64,000 nucleotides of DNA from Microthrixaceae bacterium (lineage in GTDB: Bacteria > Actinomycetota > Acidimicrobiia > Acidimicrobiales > Iamiaceae), in NCBI GenBank assembly GCA_016702505.1, contig JADJDU010000007.1, positions 62,001 through 126,000 of the forward strand, written 5' to 3'. Made by a program: the position numbers and the translations under genes. The notes below the pieces were generated by a model. It made no database searches, was not told where the DNA came from, and saw only the letters and a program-made list of their open reading frames with translations. This document shows, in pieces, positions 24,572 to 33,278 of this stretch (positions are counted from its first letter, which is position 1; every line of letters starts with the position of its first letter).

Positions 24572-25578
24572 GCCCCGATCTCCACCACCGGCCAACCTGG
24601 CGGGGCCGAACCCGGGGTGCCGGGCACGGCCCGGGCCAGGCGCCGGCCGGCGTCGACCGGGTTGGAGACCCGGGCCACAACCGGGCCGCCCACCTCACAG
24701 GTGGCCAACACCAGTTCACCGCCGCTGGCCAACACCGCCCGGGCCGCGCCCAGCCCGTAGGAGGCGGCCCGCTCGGCCTCGACTCCGAGGCCGGTCAGGT
24801 CCACCACCACGGCCTGGCCCACCGGGGTGGGCGGCTCCAGTTCCTTCACCACCAAGGATCCGGTACGGGCCGATGTGGGCCAGTGCACCAGGTGCGGCGG
24901 GTCACCAGTCACATAGGGCCGGACCGAGCGCACCAGATCCCCGGCCAACGCTGGGCGGGCCACCGGGTGGGGTCCGGCGTCGACGGGGGCGGGCGCCGGA
25001 TGCCATGTAACCGCCAGCGGCTTGGGGGCCACCTCGACGGCGTAGGGAAGCTCGATCTCGTGCACGCGGCGGGCAGACAGCACCCCCAGCGGGGCAGTGA
25101 CGCGCACCTCCAGACGTACCCGTTGGAAGAGCCCCCGCTGGTCGGCCAGGTGCTCGACCTGGCCGATTCCGGGCGAAGCGCAGTGGGCCCACGGTCCGGT
25201 GGGGTCCAGGGCCCGGATGCTCAGCCGCCCGACACCGCCGTGGAGGTCGACATCGATCAGCACGGTGTCGCCCACCGTGACATCTCGCGGTGAGCGAGCC
25301 TCGACTGTGACCCGGCGCACCATCACCACCGGCACCACCGACCCAACGACCACCATGGCCATGGCAGCAGCCACCAGCACCGACGCCGACTCGGCGTCGG
25401 TCGACGGAGACGGCGACACCAAGATGAACGCGGTCCCCACCACCAGCCCCCATCCCAGCCCGGTGAGACGGGTCCCACCGACCCGGTCGAAGCGAACGCC
25501 TCGGCGGCGACCGCGGCCACTGCGGCCGCCAGGGCGACCTCGACCACCGGCCGGGCGGCGAGACCACCACGGTGCCAA
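24568..25578 (-). CDS. DUF58 domain protein of MoxR operon
   Basis: 336 residues. Two membrane helices near the start (LGWGLVVGTAFILVSPS and VLVAAAMAMVVVGSVVPVVMV) are followed by a beta-rich section (RRVTVEARSPRDVTVGDTVLI) and the DUF58 signature SVRPYVTGDPPHLVHWPTSARTGSLVVKE, part of a von Willebrand A-like fold. It is thought to act with MoxR ATPases on envelope substrates. The TTG at 25578 lies three bases after the moxR stop. The usual MIDAS-like acidic residue is present as DLTGL. Confidence 0.83.
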   Translation of the reverse strand: MAPWWSRRPAGGRGRPGGRSGRGRRRGVRFDRVGGTRLTGLGWGLVVGTAFILVSPSPSTDAESASVLVAAAMAMVVVGSVVPVVMVRRVTVEARSPRDVTVGDTVLIDVDLHGGVGRLSIRALDPTGPWAHCASPGIGQVEHLADQRGLFQRVRLEVRVTAPLGVLSARRVHEIELPYAVEVAPKPLAVTWHPAPAPVDAGPHPVARPALAGDLVRSVRPYVTGDPPHLVHWPTSARTGSLVVKELEPPTPVGQAVVVDLTGLGVEAERAASYGLGAARAVLASGGELVLATCEVGGPVVARVSNPVDAGRRLARAVPGTPGSAPPGWPVVEIGA

Positions 25579-25581
25579 GGT

Positions 25582-26547
25582 CTATCCCCGAGGGACCGGG
25601 GTCCGGGCCACGATGTCGGCGATGACCCGGCGGGCGGCGCCGGTGTCGACCACGCCACCCACCGCCACCCTATGAGCGAAGGACGGCGCCGCCACGGCCT
25701 GCACATCGTCGGGGGTCAGGTGGGTTCGGCCGCTGACCACGGCATGGGCCCGGGCCGCATGCAACACCCCAACCGTGGCCCGGGGCGACGCCCCCACCGT
25801 GATCTCGGGGTGAGTTCGGGTGGCGGTAGCCAGGTCGAGGACGTACTCGACCACTGCTGGGGCCCCATGGACGTGGCGGACTGCCTCTATGGCGCCGGCC
25901 GTCGCCGACGGGTCCGTCACCGGAGCCAACGAGGCAAACACGTCGGTGCCACCTCGCCCGGTCAGGATCTCCCGCTCGGCATCACGGCTGGGAAGACCCA
26001 TCGACACCACCATGGCGAACCGATCCAGTTGGCTCTCGGGCAGCGGAAACGTACCGATCTGGCCGTAGGGGTTCTGGGTGGCGATGCAAAAGAACGGGGC
26101 CGGAAGCCGGTGAGTCGTCCCGTCCACGGTGACCTGGTGCTCCTCCATCGGCTCCAGCAGGGCGGCCTGGGTCCGCGGCGAGGCCCGGTTCACCTCGTCG
26201 ATCAGCACCACGTTGGCGAACAACGGGCCGGGCCGGAACGTCCAACTCCCGTCCACCGGCGAATAGACCGAGGTGCCGGTGATGTCGGTGGGCAACAGGT
26301 CGGGAGTGCACTGCACCCGCCCGAACCGTCCGCCCACCGCGGCGGCCAGGCTCTTGGCCAACAGCGTCTTGCCGGTACCGGGCAGGTCCTCCACCAACAG
26401 GTGCCCGCCGGCCAGCAGCGCCGTCACGGCCAGCCGGACCTCGGCGTCCTTGCCCCGCACCGCAGTCGACACCGCCCGGACCAGAGCCCCGGCCAGGCCG
26501 ATGGCCCCATCGAGTTGGTGCTGCGCCTCGGGTACCACCACGGTCAT
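25582..26547 (-). CDS. MoxR family AAA+ ATPase
   Basis: A 321-residue cytoplasmic ATPase. Walker A EDLPGTGKTLLAKSLA, Walker B NVVLIDEVNRASPRTQAALLEPMEE, sensor 1 IATQNPYGQIGTFPLPESQLDRF and sensor 2 GASPRATVGVLHAARAHAV are all present, the standard MoxR set. It leads the moxR-DUF58-tgpA operon and is expected to remodel partner proteins using ATP. The start is an ATG with no clear ribosome site. Confidence 0.92.
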   Translation of the reverse strand: MTVVVPEAQHQLDGAIGLAGALVRAVSTAVRGKDAEVRLAVTALLAGGHLLVEDLPGTGKTLLAKSLAAAVGGRFGRVQCTPDLLPTDITGTSVYSPVDGSWTFRPGPLFANVVLIDEVNRASPRTQAALLEPMEEHQVTVDGTTHRLPAPFFCIATQNPYGQIGTFPLPESQLDRFAMVVSMGLPSRDAEREILTGRGGTDVFASLAPVTDPSATAGAIEAVRHVHGAPAVVEYVLDLATATRTHPEITVGASPRATVGVLHAARAHAVVSGRTHLTPDDVQAVAAPSFAHRVAVGGVVDTGAARRVIADIVARTPVPRG

Positions 26548-26603
26548 GGCGCAATGGTGCCACGGACGGGCACGACAAGGTCACCGTGCGCCAGACTGCG
26601 CCC

Positions 26604-27041
26604 ATGCCGCTTGAAGGACATTACGAACCCGCCACCTGGTCGGTGGCCGCCGAACAGGTAGAGCTCTATGAGTCTTCGGGAGGTACCGAGGGCACCGTGC
26701 TCAACGGCGCGGTGTGCGTGGTGCTGTGGACCCGGGGCCGCACCAGCGGACACGTCCGCAAGTCACCGGTGATCCGGGTGACCGACGGGGAGCGCTACGC
26801 GGTGCTCGGGTCGATGGGTGGCGCCCCCAAGGACCCGAGTTGGGTCGGCAACATCCGCGCCGACAACCTGGTCAGCCTGCAAGACGGCCCGGTCATCGGC
26901 GACTACACCGCCCGCTTCCTCGACGGTGAAGAGCGGGCCGAGTGGTGGACCCGGGCAGTCGAGGCTTGGCCTCCCTACGAGGAGTACCAAACCAAGACCG
27001 ACCGTGTGATCCCGGTGGTGTTGCTCGAACCCCGTCGCTGA
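26604..27041 (+). CDS. Deazaflavin (F420)-dependent nitroreductase family protein
   Basis: A 145-residue protein of the DUF385/Ddn split-barrel family: GTVLNGAVCVVLWTRGRTSGHVRKSPVIRV, YAVLGSMGGAPKDPSWVGNI, LQDGPVIGDYTARFL and a C-terminal RVIPVVLLEPR. Members use reduced F420 to reduce nitro compounds or quinones. The family usually reads TTGRKSG..R..PL; here RGRTSGHVRKSPV keeps the basic cofactor-binding loop. ATG at 26604 is preferred; a GTG six codons earlier is possible. Confidence 0.8.
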   Translation: MPLEGHYEPATWSVAAEQVELYESSGGTEGTVLNGAVCVVLWTRGRTSGHVRKSPVIRVTDGERYAVLGSMGGAPKDPSWVGNIRADNLVSLQDGPVIGDYTARFLDGEERAEWWTRAVEAWPPYEEYQTKTDRVIPVVLLEPRR

Positions 27042-27090
27042 TCTACCGGTTGGGTTTGCGGCAACAACCTACCGATTGAGCCCTGCTCAG

Positions 27091-27111
27091 ATCTGATAAT
27101 CTGATTTCGTG
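27091..27111 (+). promoter_or_regulatory. Leaderless promoter/operator of second PHD/PIN module
   Basis: TAATCT at 27097-27102 lies six bases before the GTG at 27109. The box sits inside ATCTGAT-A-ATCTGAT (27091-27105), a short direct repeat that also carries inverted AGAT/ATCT arms, suitable for autoregulation by the antitoxin. Confidence 0.45.
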
Positions 27112-27351
27112 CCTGATGTGACCGCCACTGATGCCGCCCGCAACTTCGCTGCTCTCCTCGATGCCATCGAGCACCGAGGAGAGCACTTCACCATTGTCCG
27201 TAGAGGCAAGGCCATCGCTCATCTCGAACCGACGGCCCGTGGAGGAGGGGCAGACGTGAAGGCACTCATTCGCCGGCACCGGCCGGACCCGGATTGGTCG
27301 AGCGACATCGACGAGGTCCGCTCCCTACTCGAGGTCGAAGACCGAGCGTGA
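27109..27351 (+). CDS. PHD-type antitoxin
   Basis: An 80-residue antitoxin with the PHD pattern VTATDAARNFAALLDAIEHRGEHFTIVRRGKAIAHLEP and a tail (RRHRPDPDWSSDIDEVRSLLEVED) likely to wrap the toxin. The GTG start has no ribosome site and follows a -10 box directly. The stop overlaps the PIN toxin start as GTGA. It is not closely similar to the antitoxin at 13372. Confidence 0.85.
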   Translation: MPDVTATDAARNFAALLDAIEHRGEHFTIVRRGKAIAHLEPTARGGGADVKALIRRHRPDPDWSSDIDEVRSLLEVEDRA

Positions 27352-27746
27352 CCCGACTGCTGCTCGACACAACGTTCCTCATCGACGCTGAACGCTCGGG
27401 AGACATTCTCGATGAGTTCATCGAGGACGACGACGACGTGGCCGTCGCCGCAGTGACGATCGCCGAGCTGCGCGTCGGTGCTCTGCTCGCCGATGGAAGG
27501 CGTAGGACGACCCGAGCCGCGTTTGTTGACGAGGTCATCGACACGATCCCCGCCCTCGGCTACGACCTCGACGTTGCTGAGGCCCACGCCGAGCTCTTGG
27601 TCCAGGTCCGCGCGCAGGGCAAGCCCCGTGGCGCCCACGACTTGATCATCGCTGCGACCGCCAAGGCCTTCGACCGCACAATCGTCAGCGCCGACGACGG
27701 CGCCTTCCGCGAGCTGCCGGGCATCACGGTCCGCGGCCACCGGTAA
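27348..27746 (+). CDS. PIN-domain toxin (VapC)
   Basis: A 132-residue VapC-type ribonuclease: TRLLLDTTFLIDAERS, VTIAELRVGALLADGR, AHDLIIAATAKAFDRTIVSADDGAFRELPGI. The acidic positions in LLDTTFLI, IAELR, AHDLIIAATA and SADDGAF give the four metal-binding residues of active PIN toxins. Its start is coupled to the antitoxin stop. Confidence 0.9.
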   Translation: MTRLLLDTTFLIDAERSGDILDEFIEDDDDVAVAAVTIAELRVGALLADGRRRTTRAAFVDEVIDTIPALGYDLDVAEAHAELLVQVRAQGKPRGAHDLIIAATAKAFDRTIVSADDGAFRELPGITVRGHR

Positions 27747-27774
27747 CGCACCACATGCAAGAACCGAGTGACTG

Positions 27775-28602
27775 CTAGCGGGTCAGCAGGAGCTGGAGCT
27801 CGAGGGTGCCTGTGTCGGACACCGACAGGACCACGGGGGCCGAGGGCACCTCGACATTGAAGTCGGCGAAGGTGATCTCGGTGGATCCGACGATCACCAC
27901 CGTCCCGTCCACCAACTTGGCCTCGATGGCCATCTCGATCGACTTGGTGGTGCCCTTCACGGTCAGGTCGCCTACGGCGGTGGCGGTGACCGTCTCCCCA
28001 TCGGCGGCTCCTGCACCCAACTCGATCGGCTCGGTCAGTTCGAAGGTTGCAGTCGGGAACTGATCGGTGGACAGCGCCGACTGAACCCGATCGTCGCGTC
28101 GGCTCTCGTTGGTGGTGATCGTGGTCATGTCGACCTCGAAGCTGCCCGACGTGACCGTGGTTCCCTCGATGGCGATCCCGCCGGTCACGTCGCCGGTGCG
28201 TCCCACCGCTTCGGTGGCGCCGACACCGGCCAGTTCCTCGTCGATTCGAAAGCCCACGAAGGATCCGGTGGCGCTCTCGTAGTCGAACTCACCGGTCTCG
28301 TTGTCCACCGTCCAATCACCCTCTATTCCGTCCGCCGTCGAGGCCCCGGCCGTGGTATCCGAGGGGTCCGATGGGTCGGTTGCCCCGCTGTCACCAGCCG
28401 TGGTGGTGGTGACCTGCGCGGCAGCGTCCTCGAGGTTCACCTCGTCGGGGGCGTCATCTCGAAGGAACCAGAACAAGAACCCGCCCACCAGCACCACGAT
28501 CAACGCTGCGCCCACGATCAGCGGAGCTTTGGATCTGGACCCCTTGGACTGGGACCCGTCGGAGTCGGGAGTTGCGCCGGTTTCGTCCGAAGATGCGTTC
28601 AT
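27775..28602 (-). CDS. Membrane-anchored YceI-like domain protein
   Basis: 275 residues: a short Ser-rich cytoplasmic start, one membrane helix (APLIVGAALIVVLVGGFLFWFL), an acidic Thr/Ser linker, then a YceI-type lipocalin-like barrel (ATGSFVGFRIDEELAG, SGSFEVDMTTITTNESRRDDRVQSAL, FPTATFELTEPIEL, DLTVKGTTKSIEMAIEA). YceI proteins bind isoprenoid-type lipids; here the domain would be displayed outside. The ATG at 28602 is chosen; an upstream GTG at 28626 adds eight residues. Confidence 0.85.
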   Translation of the reverse strand: MNASSDETGATPDSDGSQSKGSRSKAPLIVGAALIVVLVGGFLFWFLRDDAPDEVNLEDAAAQVTTTTAGDSGATDPSDPSDTTAGASTADGIEGDWTVDNETGEFDYESATGSFVGFRIDEELAGVGATEAVGRTGDVTGGIAIEGTTVTSGSFEVDMTTITTNESRRDDRVQSALSTDQFPTATFELTEPIELGAGAADGETVTATAVGDLTVKGTTKSIEMAIEAKLVDGTVVIVGSTEITFADFNVEVPSAPVVLSVSDTGTLELQLLLTR

Positions 28603-28653
28603 CACGGCATGATGCCAGCGAACCACCTAAAGCGGACGGAAATCAGTCGCCAC

Positions 28654-29268
28654 TCACCGGTGGCCGATGGCACCGTCGAGCATCCGGGCCCACTGGTCGA
28701 CGATGTGGCGACGGCGAGCCGAGTCGTCGGTGAGCAGGTTGGCCAGGCCCAGGCCTCGGGCCAGGTCCAGGGTGGCCTGGATCGATTCCCTCACGCCGGG
28801 AACCGACTCGTCGGCGCCGAGCAGTTCCACCACCAGCCGGTGGACCTGACGGCCGATCCGCACCTCCAACGGCACCACCTGTTCGGCCAACTCCGGTTCG
28901 GCCGCGGAGGCCACCCACAGGGCCAGCGCAGCCCGGAACATCGGCCCGGTGTAGAGGTCGACCACCAGTTCCACCACCCGGTGGGTAGTGAGCCCCCGAC
29001 CTTGGGCGGCGGCCTCTTGCATCTGGGCGCGGATCTCAGCGGAGCGCTGTTCGGCCACGTGTTCGACGGCGGCCACGAACAACACCTCACGGGTCGGGAA
29101 GTGGTGTTGGGCCGCACCCCGCGACACCCCGGCCCGTTCGGCCACCACCGCCACCGTGCTGCGGGACCAGCCGATCTCGGCCAAGCTGGCCACTGCCGCC
29201 TCCAAGAGCTTGGCCCGGGTGGCTCGGCTTCGGTCCTGCTGAGGTTGTCGGCTGGTCAGGTCGCCCAC
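28654..29268 (-). CDS. TetR family transcriptional regulator of the acyl-CoA operon
   Basis: A 204-residue repressor with an N-terminal helix-turn-helix (TRAKLLEAAVASLAEIGWSRSTVAVVAERAGVSRGAAQHHFPTREVLF pattern) and an alpha-helical ligand domain. It is the last gene of the atuA-carboxylase operon, overlapping the enoyl-CoA hydratase end by 13 bases. It probably senses an acyl-CoA of that pathway and binds the palindrome at 36689-36700; both points are inference. Confidence 0.85.
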   Translation of the reverse strand: MGDLTSRQPQQDRSRATRAKLLEAAVASLAEIGWSRSTVAVVAERAGVSRGAAQHHFPTREVLFVAAVEHVAEQRSAEIRAQMQEAAAQGRGLTTHRVVELVVDLYTGPMFRAALALWVASAAEPELAEQVVPLEVRIGRQVHRLVVELLGADESVPGVRESIQATLDLARGLGLANLLTDDSARRRHIVDQWARMLDGAIGHR

Positions 29269-30056
29269 GATGGTGGGCGCTTCTCCAAGAAGGCGGTGAT
29301 CCCTTCCCGCGCCTCCTCGGAGGCGAACAGCCGGGCCGACATGAAGGCCAAGTCCTCGGCCCGCTCCTCGAACGCCTCCAACAGGTCTCCGGTCATCAAC
29401 GGCTTGGTCTCGGCCAGGCCCTGGGGCGAACAGGCCCGGAAGGCGTCGAGCACCGGGGCGGTGATGGCACCAACGTCGTCACCGGCCTCGGTCACCAAGC
29501 CGATGCGGGCCGCCTCGTCGGCGTCGAAGCGCTCGCCGGTGAGCAGGTAGCGCGACGCAGCTCGGTCGGTGAGGCGAGGCAGCACGGTCAAGGAGATGAT
29601 GGCGGGGGCCACCCCCAAGCGGACCTCGGTGAAGGCGAAGCTCGAAGCCCGGCTGGCCATCACCAGGTCGCAGGCCCCCAGCAGACCCAGGCCACCGGCC
29701 CGGACGTTGCCGTCGACCACCGCCACCACCGGTTTGGGCAGCTCCACGATCTGGCGCAACAAGCCCACCAGCCGTTCGGTGCCGGCCATGGGTCCACCTT
29801 CTCGGGCGCTCTCGGCCAGGTCGGCACCGGCACAGAAGGTGTTACCGGTGTGGGTGAGGACCACAGCCCTGACCGATGGTTCTATCCCCGCCACCGACAG
29901 GTGGGCGGTCAGCTCCCCCACCAGTCGGGCCGACAGCGCGTTGCGGTTGGCGGGCGAATCCAACGTGAGGGTGGCGATCCCGTCGGCGATCTCGCCGTGA
30001 ACCAGTTCAGGTTCCTGGTTCGGCTCGGGCTCTTGGTTCGTCTCGGACATGGCCAT
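29256..30056 (-). CDS. Enoyl-CoA hydratase (AtuE/LiuC-like)
   Basis: A 266-residue crotonase: GIATLTLDSPANRNALSARLV, oxyanion-hole motifs NTFCAGADLAES and DGNVRAGGLGLLGACDLVMAS, and FAFTEVRLGVAPAIISLTVLPRL. The Glu in FTEVRLG matches a catalytic hydratase position. The N-terminus is unusual, with a repeated QEPEPNQEPE stretch. It sits between the acyl-CoA dehydrogenase and the TetR gene and would hydrate the unsaturated acyl-CoA made by the carboxylase step. Confidence 0.87.
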   Translation of the reverse strand: MAMSETNQEPEPNQEPELVHGEIADGIATLTLDSPANRNALSARLVGELTAHLSVAGIEPSVRAVVLTHTGNTFCAGADLAESAREGGPMAGTERLVGLLRQIVELPKPVVAVVDGNVRAGGLGLLGACDLVMASRASSFAFTEVRLGVAPAIISLTVLPRLTDRAASRYLLTGERFDADEAARIGLVTEAGDDVGAITAPVLDAFRACSPQGLAETKPLMTGDLLEAFEERAEDLAFMSARLFASEEAREGITAFLEKRPPSWAT

Positions 30057-30066
30057 CTCGCCCCTC

Positions 30067-31227
30067 TCAGTAGGACTTGGGAAGGCCCAGGCTGTGCTGG
30101 GCCACGAAGTTCAAGATCATCTCCCGGCTCACCGGAGCGATGCGCATGAGCCGCGACGCGGCGATCAGCGTTCCCAGGCCGTACTCGCTGGCCAGGCCGT
30201 TGCCGCCGTGGGTGTGCACCGCGGTGTCCACCGCCTTCACCCCCGCCTCACCCGCCGCGTACTTGGCCATGTTGGCGGCCTCGCCCGCCTCGATGTCGAG
30301 GCCGGCGTCATAGAGGGTGGCGGCCTTCTGCATCATCAGCTTGGCCAGCTCCAACTCGATGTGGGCCACGGCCAGCGGGTGGGCGATGCCCTGGTGGGTG
30401 CCGATTGGCTTGCCTCCCCACACCGTGCGCTCCTTGGCGTAGCCGGCACCCTTGTCCAGGGCGTAGCGCCCCATGCCCACGGCATAGGCCGAGGCCATGA
30501 TGCGCTCCGGGTTCAGGCCAGCGAAGAGCTGGGCGATGGCGGCGTCCTCCTCGCCGACCAGCGCTTCGGCGGGCAGGCGGACGTCTTCCATGAAGAGCTG
30601 GTACTGGTTGTCGGGAGCCACCAGGTCCATGTCGACTTTGGTCTTGTCGAACCCGGGGCTATCGGTGGGTACCACCAGCAGCACCGGCTTGAGGGTGCCG
30701 GTGCGGGCGTCCTCGGTGCGGCACACGATCAACACGTTGTCGGCCACGTCCACCCCGGAGATGAACACCTTCTGGCCGCTCAACAACCAGTCGCTGCCGT
30801 CGCGACGGGCGGTGGTGGTGATGCGATGGGAGTTGGACCCGGCGTCGGGTTCGGTGATGCCGAAGGCCATGATCGACGAGCCGTCGGCCAGGCCCGGCAG
30901 CCACCGGCCCTTCTGCTCGTCGGTACCGAAGCGGGTGATGACCGTGCCGCAGATGGCGGGCGACACCACCATCATCAACAGGCCACAGCCCGCCGCGCTC
31001 AGCTCCTCTTCCACGATGGCCAGCTCGTACATGCCCTGGCCGCCCCCGCCGTACTCCTCGGGCAGGTTCACCCCGAGGTAGCCGAGCTGGCCGGCCTCGG
31101 CCCACAGTTCGTCGAGTGACTGGTCGGCCCGGGCCTTGGCCGAGGAGTAGGCGTAGCCGTACTTGGCGCCCAACTGGGCCACCGCGGCGCGCAGGGCTTG
31201 TTGTTCTTCGGTCTCGGTGAAGCTCAT
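30067..31227 (-). CDS. Acyl-CoA dehydrogenase
   Basis: A 386-residue FAD enzyme: LGYLGVNLPEEYGGGGQGMYELAIVEEEL pattern, MAFGITEPDAGSNSHRITTTARRDG, LSGQKVFISGVDVADNVLIV, GMGRYALDKGAGYAKERTVWGGKPIGTHQGIAHPLA pattern, and THGGNGLASEYGLGTLIAASRLMRIAPVSREM in the C-terminal region. The typical catalytic Glu place (GGxGxxxEYxxxR) is met by GGNGLASEYGL. It should oxidise a branched or terpenoid acyl-CoA in the operon's pathway. The ATG at 31227 follows the carboxylase stop by 14 bases. Confidence 0.92.
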   Translation of the reverse strand: MSFTETEEQQALRAAVAQLGAKYGYAYSSAKARADQSLDELWAEAGQLGYLGVNLPEEYGGGGQGMYELAIVEEELSAAGCGLLMMVVSPAICGTVITRFGTDEQKGRWLPGLADGSSIMAFGITEPDAGSNSHRITTTARRDGSDWLLSGQKVFISGVDVADNVLIVCRTEDARTGTLKPVLLVVPTDSPGFDKTKVDMDLVAPDNQYQLFMEDVRLPAEALVGEEDAAIAQLFAGLNPERIMASAYAVGMGRYALDKGAGYAKERTVWGGKPIGTHQGIAHPLAVAHIELELAKLMMQKAATLYDAGLDIEAGEAANMAKYAAGEAGVKAVDTAVHTHGGNGLASEYGLGTLIAASRLMRIAPVSREMILNFVAQHSLGLPKSY

Positions 31228-31241
31228 GGTTCCTGTCTCTT

Positions 31242-33275
31242 TCAATCCGTTGCCTGAACGACGGCCAGCACCTGACCGACATCGACCTGTTGGCCTTCGG
31301 TGACCGCCAACTCGGTGACGACACCCGCCGCTGGAGCCCGCACCTCGTGTTGCATCTTCATGGCCTCCAGCCACAACAACACCTGACCTTCGGCCACCTC
31401 GTCTCCCGCCGCCACCGCCACCCGGATCACCGACCCCGGCATGGGGGCCAACAGCGACCCCGGTGCGGTCTGAAGTGACGGATCGGGGAACCGACCGACC
31501 GGCTCCAGAGCCACCGAACCCCGGGGCGAGTCGACCACGGTCAGCCCGTCGTGATGGGTCACCTCGAAGGTGGTTGTCACACCGTCGACGCCCAGCACCA
31601 CCCGACCCACCTCGGCACTGATCAGGTCCGGTGTCGGTCGCTGTTCGTCGGGGGTGTGCAGGCCATGACGATCAAGCCAATACCGCACCACCATCTCGGT
31701 GTCACCGACGAGGTACCGCTTCTCTTGGGGTTGGGACCACACGTTGCGCCACCCGCTGGGCACTCCGGCCAGCACCGGTGCAAGGCGCCGGTTCAGAGCG
31801 GCTTGGCTCAGAGCCCCGGCCAGGGCCCACAGCCACCGGTCTTCGGCGGCCACCAGCGGCCGGGCCAAGCCGTCGGTACCGGTCAGTCCGTGGCGGTCCA
31901 AGAAGGCTGTGTCGGTGTCGCCAGCCGCGAACCCTGGGTGATCCAGGATCCGCACCAGCAGGTCCCGGTTGGTGTGGACGCCGTGGATACGGCTGCGACG
32001 CAGCGCCGCACCGAGACGACGGGTCGCGTCGGCACGGGTGGGGGCCCAGGCGATGACCTTGGCCAGCATCGGGTCGTAGTGGACGCTGACGTCCAGCCCG
32101 CTCACCACCCCCGAATCGACCCGCACTCCCCCCGGCCGTGAGCCGACCGAGAACTCGACGTCGGAGCCCGGCACCTCGAAGCGGTACATCCGCCCGCTCT
32201 GGGGTTGGTAGTTGTTGGCGGGGTCCTCGGCATAGATCCGGACCTCGATGGCGTGGCCGCTCGTCGGCGGAGGATCGGCCCCGGGCAGGGGTTCCCCGGC
32301 GGCCACCGAGATCTGGAGGGCGACGAGGTCGAGTCCGGTGGTGCATTCGGTGACGGGGTGTTCGACCTGGAGTCGGGTGTTCATCTCCAAGAAGAAGAAG
32401 CGTCCGTCGTCGTCGGCCAGGAACTCGACGGTGCCCGCGCCCTCGTAACCGATGGCGCGTGCCGCGGTCACCGAAGCCTCGAACAGGCGCTCGCGCATGC
32501 CCGGGATTCGTTCCACCAGCGGCGACGGTGCCTCCTCGACGATCTTCTGATGCCGGCGCTGGATCGAGCACTCCCGCTCGCCTACGGCCCACACCGTGCC
32601 GTGGCGGTCGGCCATCACCTGGACCTCGATGTGGCGCCCGGTGGCCAGGTAGGTCTCGCAGAAGACGGTGGGGTCGCCGAAGGCCGACGCCGCCTCCGAG
32701 CGCGCCGCCTCCAACTCGTCGGGCAGGTCGGCCAGGGCCCTCACCACCCGCATCCCACGACCACCGCCGCCCGCCGATGCCTTCACCAGGACCGGTAGGT
32801 CGGCTTCGGTCACCTCGTCGGGGTCGAGCTCGGCCAGTACCGGGACCCCGGCCTCGGCCATGAGCCGCTTGGACTCGATCTTGGATCCCATGGTGGCGAT
32901 GGCGGCCACCGGCGGGCCGATCCAGGTGAGACCAGCGGCCATCACCGCCTCGGCGAAGGAAGCGTTCTCGGACAAGAACCCGTAGCCGGGGTGCACGGCG
33001 TCGGCTCCGGCTCGACGGGCGGCATCGATCAACAGGTCGGCCCGCAGATAGGTATCGGCGGGGGCGTTGCCCGCCAGTCGAACGGCGGACTCGGCCTCGC
33101 CCACGTGGGGAGAACCAGCGTCGGCATCGGAGTGGACGGCCACCGTGTCGATCCCCAGGTCCCGACAGGTGCGGAACACGCGGCGGGCGATCTCGCCCCG
33201 GTTGGCCACCAGCACCGAGGTGATCGGAGCGGGGGTGACGGGAGTGTTCTTGGCGGTGTCGGTCATCGGTGCCAC
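31242..33275 (-). CDS. Acyl-CoA carboxylase alpha subunit (biotin carboxylase + BCCP)
   Basis: A 677-residue biotin-dependent subunit. Residues ~20-470 are a biotin carboxylase (VLVANRGEIARRVFRTCRDLG, DAVHPGYGFLSENASFAEAV, KASAGGGGRGMRVV, EMNTRLQVEHPVTE). A linker domain follows, then the biotinyl domain at the C-terminus with the target Lys in EAMKMQHE (about residue 641). It carboxylates biotin for the beta subunit encoded directly upstream. Layout matches methylcrotonyl-, geranyl- and propionyl-CoA carboxylase alpha chains; the neighbouring AtuA-like gene favours a terpenoid or branched substrate. Confidence 0.92.
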   Translation of the reverse strand: MAPMTDTAKNTPVTPAPITSVLVANRGEIARRVFRTCRDLGIDTVAVHSDADAGSPHVGEAESAVRLAGNAPADTYLRADLLIDAARRAGADAVHPGYGFLSENASFAEAVMAAGLTWIGPPVAAIATMGSKIESKRLMAEAGVPVLAELDPDEVTEADLPVLVKASAGGGGRGMRVVRALADLPDELEAARSEAASAFGDPTVFCETYLATGRHIEVQVMADRHGTVWAVGERECSIQRRHQKIVEEAPSPLVERIPGMRERLFEASVTAARAIGYEGAGTVEFLADDDGRFFFLEMNTRLQVEHPVTECTTGLDLVALQISVAAGEPLPGADPPPTSGHAIEVRIYAEDPANNYQPQSGRMYRFEVPGSDVEFSVGSRPGGVRVDSGVVSGLDVSVHYDPMLAKVIAWAPTRADATRRLGAALRRSRIHGVHTNRDLLVRILDHPGFAAGDTDTAFLDRHGLTGTDGLARPLVAAEDRWLWALAGALSQAALNRRLAPVLAGVPSGWRNVWSQPQEKRYLVGDTEMVVRYWLDRHGLHTPDEQRPTPDLISAEVGRVVLGVDGVTTTFEVTHHDGLTVVDSPRGSVALEPVGRFPDPSLQTAPGSLLAPMPGSVIRVAVAAGDEVAEGQVLLWLEAMKMQHEVRAPAAGVVTELAVTEGQQVDVGQVLAVVQATD

Positions 33276-33278
33276 TCC